A program made the position numbers and the translations under genes. From Paramacrobiotus richtersi (taxonomy: Eukaryota; Tardigrada; Eutardigrada; Parachela; Macrobiotidae): a stretch of DNA of 26,124 nucleotides. The stretch spans positions 1 through 26,124 of the forward strand of contig JAQGAU010000573.1 of assembly GCA_034698045.1 (NCBI GenBank). The letters are read 5' to 3'. The notes under the pieces are model-generated. The model saw only the letters and a program-made list of their open reading frames with translations, had not been told where the DNA came from and made no database searches. Positions 19,483-26,124 of this stretch are shown here, piece after piece. Every line of letters begins with the position of its first letter. The first letter of the stretch is position 1.

Positions 19483-21558
19483 ATGCCTCCCAAGCGATTG
19501 GTGAAGGAGGAGCCTGAATCCAACATGGTTGATGTGCGTGGAGAAAGCGGGTTATTGCAGCTCGGGAAGATCGTCGACTGTGCGGAGGGCGGTCTTATCA
19601 TCGACTGGGGATGCGAGGGGACGGATCCCCAGTTTGTGCCGTTTGGGGAGATATATCTGTACCAAACACCATATTTCTGGAGAACCGACAAAGATAATGA
19701 ACTACCCGTGGAGGTACGCGTGCGTCGCTGTATCAGGGAACCATGGACGTGGTACCCAGGCAGGTTGATCACGGGAAACACCACTTTCCCGATCAGATTT
19801 GCTCTAGTTAGGGCAATCCTTGCGGATGGTGAGAAGACCTTCGTCTGTCCGATGGACCGAATTCGGGCGCCATCTACGCAGCAAGAGCTGAACGAGCTGC
19901 GTCGAATGGGCAGTTTATCAAGGTTCAAGTTCGAGTCCCTAATAATTACTGCCGTGGTGATGCGTCATGTCAAAAGATTGTGGAAAAACTGAACAGCACC
20001 ATCGGGAGGTGCAAGAGCTATACGAGTACCATTGCTTGGGCGATCCGCATGGACGACAAGTCGCTGGAATATATTGGAATCAGCTGTGGAATTCCCAGAT
20101 CCCGACGGGGCGCAACTTCTGTAGCTGTAAGTGATGCTTGTGCGCTTAAAACGTCGACTGTTTTAGTCTGTTTCACTCAAATTTTGTAAGCTGCTCTCAA
20201 ACGAAGGTACGTAGTTTAGTTAAGATATTTTACAAGAGATGTACCTGAGAAACTGCTTCCCCTGTAGTTAGAATATTAATTTTGAGAGAGCCATGTAGAT
20301 CAAGACAAGTAAGTAAACAAAATAGGTACATTCAGTCTGTCATGTCACGCGCATCATTTTTATCGCCTCTTAGACAGGCGGATTACTTGGGCTGCTGGAA
20401 AGAGTGACGAACGAGTGTAATACCACACGAAAGTCCAAGCGAAAGCTGTCCGAAGTCGGCCTGCAGTCAACATGCAAGTCAGAACCCATATCTGAAACAT
20501 CCTTCGCATCAACTTATAGCATCCACGTGCTTCCTAAGCACATCATGGCCAACATATTTCAGCATTTGGACAGCCAGGCGCAGACCCGGCTGCGTCGGGT
20601 GTGTGCCTCTTGGGACTCGATCCTCACGTCGCCCTTTGTGACACGTGTGTTGCTGAGATACTTGGAAAGATCAGGACCGGACTGGAAGTCGGTGGCCAGT
20701 TTGCACCACTGCTGGACACCACAGACGAAGATCATCATCCACGCGGGCGTCGATGCCGTGCTGTCCACAGTCAATACTTATCCGGAGGTCAGCTGTTTCG
20801 GACGCTTGTTGGAAAAGGCCTTCACCGACCAGTGGACATGGTAGTGCTGGCCGGTGCCGATTGGTCTTACAGTAAAAATCGTTACTATGAAAGTGGACAA
20901 CAACGCACCACGCTGACCGGGTTGCTCCAGGATTTTGTCGGAGAGATGGGAATGCTCGCATTTTGTCACACTGTGGTGCTCCGGGACGTCCTGCTGACCT
21001 TTTATGACACCCGAAATGCGTTTGTTAAGGTCCGTGTTATCAGGGGAGAAACTCGTAGGACTCGGCGGATTACTGTGCATGATCTGTGGTCGCGGATGGA
21101 CGACAGCTTGCCTTCTTTGGAGGACGCTCAACTTGAGACGTTATCGGCATGGGTTAATACGGGCAACAAATACGCAGCAGACGTAAGAATCACAATACCC
21201 TGATAGTATCGATGAAAGCACTAGACGGCGGTTGTGGTTTTGCCAGTACTTATGACAATACGCAGAATTTCCCGGGTGTATATAATAATTGTGCATTAGT
21301 GTAGTGGTGCTTGACACGAAATGGACTGCTTAAAATGGTTGTAACTCACAGGTTCTCAACAGCCGACAGTCCGTTGACCCCCGCGACAACGTACATTACC
21401 GCGGCCGCGAATGGACTGTGGATAACCTTACCGAGGTGGATCTACAAAAGCTCACCAAACTCACATTGCACAGTCTTGCTGCAGGGAGCCAGGACAATCG
21501 GGCATTTTTGTTTAACATTTCACTTGGATGTTTTGTCGACATTGCAGTTTCCTTCTGA
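19483..21558 (+). CDS. F-box protein gene with unresolved frame changes
   Basis: Start is ATG 19483 after a probable acceptor at 19480; an in-frame ATG at 19435 is an alternative. Block 1 (19483 to about 19953) is rich in Trp and Tyr, and its VEVRVRR...WTWYPGRLI loosely resembles Tudor/Agenet folds. Block 2 (about 19977-20130) reads best as ELYEYHCLGDPHGRQVAG and NQLWNSQIPTGRNFCS, with a gtaagt donor at 20131. Block 3 (20378 to about 20790) carries a clear F-box: LPKHIMANIFQHLDSQ, LRRVCASWDSIL. Block 4 (to 21182, VDMVVLAGADW, HTVVLRDVLL) lies in another frame, and block 5 (21352-21558, VLNSRQ... to FVDIAVSF and stop) follows a good GT-AG intron in phase 0. The changes near 19960-19997 and 20750-20830 could be introns of about 43 nt, shorter than others here, or a one-base deletion. 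F-box proteins recruit substrates to SCF ubiquitin ligases. It may be a pseudogene. Confidence 0.55.
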
Positions 21559-22705
21559 CTAATGAAGAGTTTTGTGTAGTCATTATGTTGTTTTCTGTAT
21601 TTTAATAATTCACTCAGATACCGTAACGATATCTACATGAAACAATCCAACCGAATAACAGCACTTGTTCCAATCAGTACGACAAAAACAATGCGCGTAA
21701 TCAACTGGGCATTACCAAGCATGATGTCTAAACTTTCAGGCTGAAACAAGAAAAGTTGACCGGATTTTCTCAGTTTTTGAAAACAGCTTTCTACTGATCT
21801 CTTTGAACAACAAAATAGCTGCTTCATGCAAAGTTTCGATTCTTACATTCGAACGATTCGCCTGGCACCATATTATAATGCGGTATATTGTAAAGTTTCC
21901 TTTGTCCTTGTTAGGTCGAACACTTCGTAATAATTATGATTATGTATGCTTTCATAACTTCAGTTAGATACCTTCCGGGGTGGCGCAGGCGGTGGCTGAA
22001 TCGGAATGCTGAGGCTAGAAAGTAGTTTTGCGGATTCTTAATTTGTCGAAACTAGAAAAATAATATGAAGTGCATATAAGTAACTGTATCTGTGTTCCAC
22101 AAAAATAGTGAAAATAGTGGTAAGTTTATGAAAGTAATTATATTGTCGAAGCATGTATATATTTTATGTATCTGGTTGAAGACTGGTTCTTCTTATTGCA
22201 TTTGCGTTTTATCTGTTCTGGTCCGTGAAAAAACTCATAAGACCTTATTCTGCGGCGAAATATTTACTTTTTGGCTACTGTTACATATATACCGATGTGT
22301 AGATGTAAGCACTGGCAAAATGAAGCAAAAATTAGTTACCTCTAATCTTATTACACGAACTTACAGATTGTATAAATTGTGATGCTGTGGGTTGTACGCA
22401 GTACGCCGCTGTACGCGTACTGGAACCGGTAATTTGTACTGCATGCCGCATGCGTACACTCATAAATACCGCTAACGTACTGGATGTGCGAGTGAGATTA
22501 TCGTAAAACAGCTGACTAGACAGCACCGATCAAAACAAATCCACTTTCCAAGTTGAACAATCAGCTGTATGTATGCGCTTGGCTGCCTACACAGCTCGTT
22601 GCTGCAAACCCCAAACAAATTGTGATAAGTTGCTAACAACCGTGCACGCTAACCCGACAACACCGCGGTACCCGTAATTCTTCCATAACCGTGAAAAATT
22701 TCAAA
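21559..22705. other. Intergenic region between the F-box gene and gene F
   Basis: I see no supported gene, RNA gene or clear repeat in these 1.1 kb. A plus-strand open frame at 22092-22382 is AT-rich and resembles nothing known. The promoter of gene F should lie at the right end. Confidence 0.45.
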
Positions 22706-25091
22706 ATGTCGTTATCGGGAAAAGTTGCATTGGTAACCGGAGCATCGCGCGGAATTGGGAAAGGGATTGCGCTGCAACTGACTACAGCGGGAGCTACAGT
22801 TTACATTACTGGTAATACATTATTTACGTAGCACATTCTCTGTTTTGCAATCTTACTAAAGTGACCATCAAAATTTTCATCTTCAAAATCTTTGTAGGAC
22901 GGACGCTGCATGCTAATAAGGATGCAGAATTCCCTGGCAGCCTACTTCAAACAGCCGAAGAAGTAAATTCGAAATCGAACATTCGGATTTTGTTATGAGA
23001 TCAAAGCCGTAGCGGAGCAAACAACAGTAGCACGCTGCTGTTGGCGTTATTTTCCAGGTTGCTGCGCGAGGCGGAAGCTGTATTCCCATCCAATGCGACC
23101 ACTCCAGCGACAACGACATCGACGAGGTATTCCGACGGATCGAAATGGAGCAAGGTCGACTAGATATCCTAGTCAATAACGCCTTCTCCGGCGCATCGGC
23201 CGCCATAAAAAACGTGGGCAAACCATTCTGGGAACGCCCGGAAACGTTCTGGGATGACATTAACAACATCGGTTTAAGGTACGGTAGGTCGTTTTCTTCT
23301 CAAGTGTATCTTTCGCATTTACAATGTTTTTAACAGGAATCACTACATTTGTTCCGTAAAAGCTGCCAAGATTATGGTGCGACAAAAATCCGGATTGATC
23401 GTTATGATTTCCTCGATTGGGGCGGTTAAATACATTGATAGTCCTGCGTATGGAGTCGGAAAAACTGCGGTAAACTAACTGGTCGATACATGCAAAATAA
23501 GTCATTCAATTTACTCCCATGCATAATAATATCATTATGTATTAATAAGAATAAGTCTATTAAATTTTATTTATTTGACTTTTTATTTATTTTAGTCACT
23601 ACTGTACTTATTGTATTTATTTTATTCAAATTTTATTTTATTTATTTTATATACACTGCTGTAATTATTGTGTTTATTGTATTTCAATTTTATTTTATTT
23701 GTTCATACATTTTCTGCCAGTTTTTTTCAGTTATTACACACGCATTTTCGTTAATTTTTATTTTGCCGGTACTTAATAAAATAAATTTCTCGTCAGTTGT
23801 TAAAATATTCGTATTTCTGTAATCTTTAGTGTGATCGGATGGCGGCGGATTGTGCCTTGGAACTGAAAGCCCACAACGTGGCCTATATCAGCATTTGGCC
23901 GGGTCCGGTTAGCACGGAAGTGATGAAACAACTAGCCGACGATCAAAAAGCGGGAAAGCTAACCACACCCAGTCAAGCCGGATCCGATAGCGATTCGATT
24001 ATTTACAGTGTGGACGAGATGCTGAAAGTGGCCGAAACACCCGAATTCAGCGGGAAATGCATCGTGGCACTGGCCACCGGTAAATAATTTACAACGCAGG
24101 ACCCCATGGCTGTACAAGTTGGAATTTGTACGAGCTTTGGTCTCATTTTATTATTTTCTAGATCCGAGTGTCATGGATAAAACGGGCGAGGCATTCTCGA
24201 CGGCTACCCTTGGACAGCAATACCATATTGTGGATATCGATGGTAATTATGCGAAAATTCCTGAATGCATAGTTTATATTATAGTAATGCAAATTTAAAT
24301 AAATAATAAAAAAATTTAATTAAATAAATTCAAATAAGCAACAGAAAATAAAATAAATAAATAATATTTACATATAAATATCGGCGATGTAAATATTAAT
24401 ACAAATACTGATGAGCTAAATAACAAATAATATAAATACACTAACAGATTAATAAATCAAGTTAACTACTTATTTAAAAATATTATACAATTAGAGAATT
24501 CGATAAGTACATTGATTTCTGAATTGAGGAATAAATTAATCAACAATAAACTGATTATTTAGATGAACGAGCAGTTTAATAATAATTACACTGCGATGAT
24601 CGGAATATACGGATCAAATAGTTGAACAATCAATAAAATCAAAGAGAAAAATTCGCTGAAATTAACTAACGGAAGAGCAGCATAAACTCATTAACTAAGG
24701 CAGTAAATCATCAACTCAATCAGCTTGAATAACGAAAAAACAGTGGACACTGGCGAGATCGCATGGACGGACAAGTTGTTTATCGGATGACACTTTTCCA
24801 TAAAAAAGTCCGAATAACAAAAGCATACATAATTCTGAATAAATAAAAGTGTACAAAATTCCGAATAAAAAACAGTATCCTTTTTACAAGCTCGACTGCA
24901 CATGCCTTACGGAAAGAAAAGCAAAATCACAAAATGTGTTCCGATTCGAATAATTCAGATAAAATAAGATGAGTATTGCCAGTGAACCATGCATAATTTC
25001 AATTTTCCACAAACTCAATCTTTGTACAACAACTGAATAAAAGTAATACTATTCTTTTGCAGGCCGACGGATTGAAGAATTCGCTGGATAA
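22706..25091 (+). CDS. DHRS1: Gene F: DHRS1-like short-chain dehydrogenase/reductase, second copy
   Basis: Seven exons at 22706-22811, 22898-22962, 23058-23278, 23337-23469, 23830-24079, 24162-24242 and 25063-25091 join to 294 residues. Exon sizes equal those of gene E except exon 5 (250 against 244 nt). Motifs are TGASRGIG at 11-18, DHSSDNDIDEV after the third strand, GRLDILVNNAF, the cofactor-helix loop MISSIG, and YGVGK, followed by SIWPGPVSTEV and SGKCIVALA. The protein ends GRRIEEFAG. The family reduces carbonyls with NAD(P)H; the substrate is unknown. The two copies differ clearly in exon 2 and in the substrate-loop region encoded by exon 5, which suggests divergence of specificity. Introns 4 (360 nt) and 6 (820 nt) are strongly AT-rich, the first T-rich and the second A-rich on the coding strand. 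Confidence 0.93.
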
Positions 25092-25628
25092 TACTGATGT
25101 AGTTACATGGTTCAGAATGCCAAAATAATCGGATAAATTCCATCAACCATGCTTTATACTTGCGAGTTCATTGGGATATTTGTTCCAGCAGGATTTCCGT
25201 TATTCCGCAGTGTGATCCGACACGCTCGTATGGGCTTATCACTGGGCAACGGCCTACAACAAATCCGCTTACTTCGCACTGCGCCGAAATCAAGTTATTG
25301 CTAACGGAAATAAAAAGCAAAACTGCTGTAGCACAAACTTAGGTGTATCCATCAGAATTATTAAGGAAGTTATAATAAAAAAAGTCTTAATAAAAATCTT
25401 AAAAAAACATTAATAATAATCTTAATGATAATATTAATAATAAAATTAATCAATAATTTTTAATAATAAAAATACATTAAAAATAACGCAATTTAAGGTA
25501 GCAGAAAGAAAATATAAAGCACCATAGTTCAATCAAAAACGTATCTAATTTTCTTGGCCAGTTTTTATACTATTAATTATTAAAGGATAATATTTAAAGG
25601 CGGGAACCGCACCAAGGATTCAACAGAC
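25092..25628. other. AT-rich intergenic region after gene F
   Basis: This is low-complexity AT-rich DNA, mainly taataa-type runs at 25368-25490. No coding sequence is supported. It includes the probable 3' end of gene F. Confidence 0.5.
25309..25314 (+). terminator. Poly(A) signal candidate of gene F
   Basis: A canonical AATAAA lies about 220 nt past the stop codon of gene F. Given the AT-rich surroundings, chance occurrence is likely enough that confidence is low. Confidence 0.35.
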
Positions 25629-25713
25629 TTACTGCTTTTGACGGCGTGCTTTGCCCTTCCGTTTCCGCGGGCGTCGAATATCATCGGCCGAACTACGCCA
25701 CTCACAATCGTCG
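25629..25713 (-). CDS. Possible terminal exon of a minus-strand gene with a basic C-terminus
   Basis: On the minus strand an acceptor-like tag (gattgatag) is followed by one base and 27 open codons to a TAA. The encoded peptide starts DDCEWRSSADD and ends with a basic cluster, RRPRKRKGKARRQKQ, which looks like a nuclear or nucleolar targeting tail. The stretch is far more GC-rich than its AT-rich surroundings, a common sign of an exon here. No partner exon is visible to the right, where a tandem repeat begins, so the rest would lie beyond the window. Confidence 0.3.
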
Positions 25714-25784
25714 CTATCAATCGTGCAAACAAAATAATAAACCACAATACAATAATAATAATAATAAGTTTTTTTTACAAACCT

Positions 25785-26124
25785 GTTTTTACAGCATCAT
25801 TGTTGTACATATGTTATGCTGTATACTTATTCTAATAGGGTTTCGAGAATTTGTTTTAAAATAATGTATTTTTTTTTGTCAGAAATATTCTCGTTTATTT
25901 TATAAACATTATACAGTTGTTTTTATAAAACTGCTTTTACAGCATTATCGTTGTATGTTCTGCTGCTTACTTATTCCAAAAGGGTTTCGAGAATTGTTTT
26001 TAAAGTAATGCATTTTTCTGTTAAAAATATCCTCGTTTATTTTATACATTTTACATAAAATTATTTTTACAGCATTATTATTGTATGTTATGTTATTCAC
26101 TTATTCTAACAGGTTTTCGAGAAC
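25785..26124. repeat. AT-rich tandem repeat, about 130-150 bp period, running off the edge
   Basis: Three copies of a block start with tttttacagcatcattg-like sequence at about 25786, 25934 and 26064. They continue with a cttattctaa run, then gtttcgagaatt and tctcgtttattttat. Spacings are 148 and 130 nt, the difference being deletions. The array continues past the right edge. No coding frame is shared between units. Confidence 0.85.

Noticed and set aside
1-26124. CRISPR arrays, ribosomal RNA genes or bacterial operons
   Set aside because: There are no regularly spaced direct repeats of that kind and no rRNA-like sequence. Genes are spliced and spaced as in an animal genome.

Overview
This is nuclear DNA of an animal. 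The genes are split into many small exons with GT-AG introns, mostly 53-110 nt long. They belong to metazoan families: astacin-type metalloprotease fold, hemopexin-like repeats, the short-chain dehydrogenase DHRS1, an F-box protein and a hAT transposase domain. The compact introns and gene set suggest a small ecdysozoan invertebrate. A tardigrade is my leading guess, but nothing here proves it.

Positions 1-14000 hold a head-to-tail, plus-strand array of one secreted gene family. Gene A contributes only its last exon (539-754); genes B (3180-6020), C (7002-10129) and D (10616-13910) are complete. I could splice each of the three into an open 12-exon frame (556, 518 and 618 residues) with the same intron phase at all 11 junctions. 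The predicted protein has a signal peptide, an astacin-like (M12A) domain, a Thr-rich mucin-like linker, a hemopexin-like region and a Cys-rich tail, usually ending GCPNAAAG. In all three copies every zinc ligand, the catalytic Glu, the Met-turn Met and the Tyr that follows it are replaced. A new motif, LGKRNEHxRG, is conserved in their place. I read them as secreted pseudo-proteases with an architecture like that of matrix metalloproteinases. This is the most notable content of the window.

Positions 14900-25100 hold two DHRS1-like genes, E (14907-17036) and F (22706-25091), with seven exons each. Exon sizes are identical except exon 5. About 5.7 kb lies between them. It contains a minus-strand gene fragment carrying a solo hAT dimerisation domain (18423-19286), palindrome-rich DNA, and a plus-strand F-box gene whose frame does not resolve cleanly (19483-21558).

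The right end (25092-26124) is AT-rich. It has a possible terminal exon of a minus-strand gene and a tandem repeat of about 130-150 bp that runs off the edge. A 190-bp dispersed repeat with coding-like conservation occurs in opposite orientation upstream of gene B and inside the last intron of gene D, bracketing three genes of the array.
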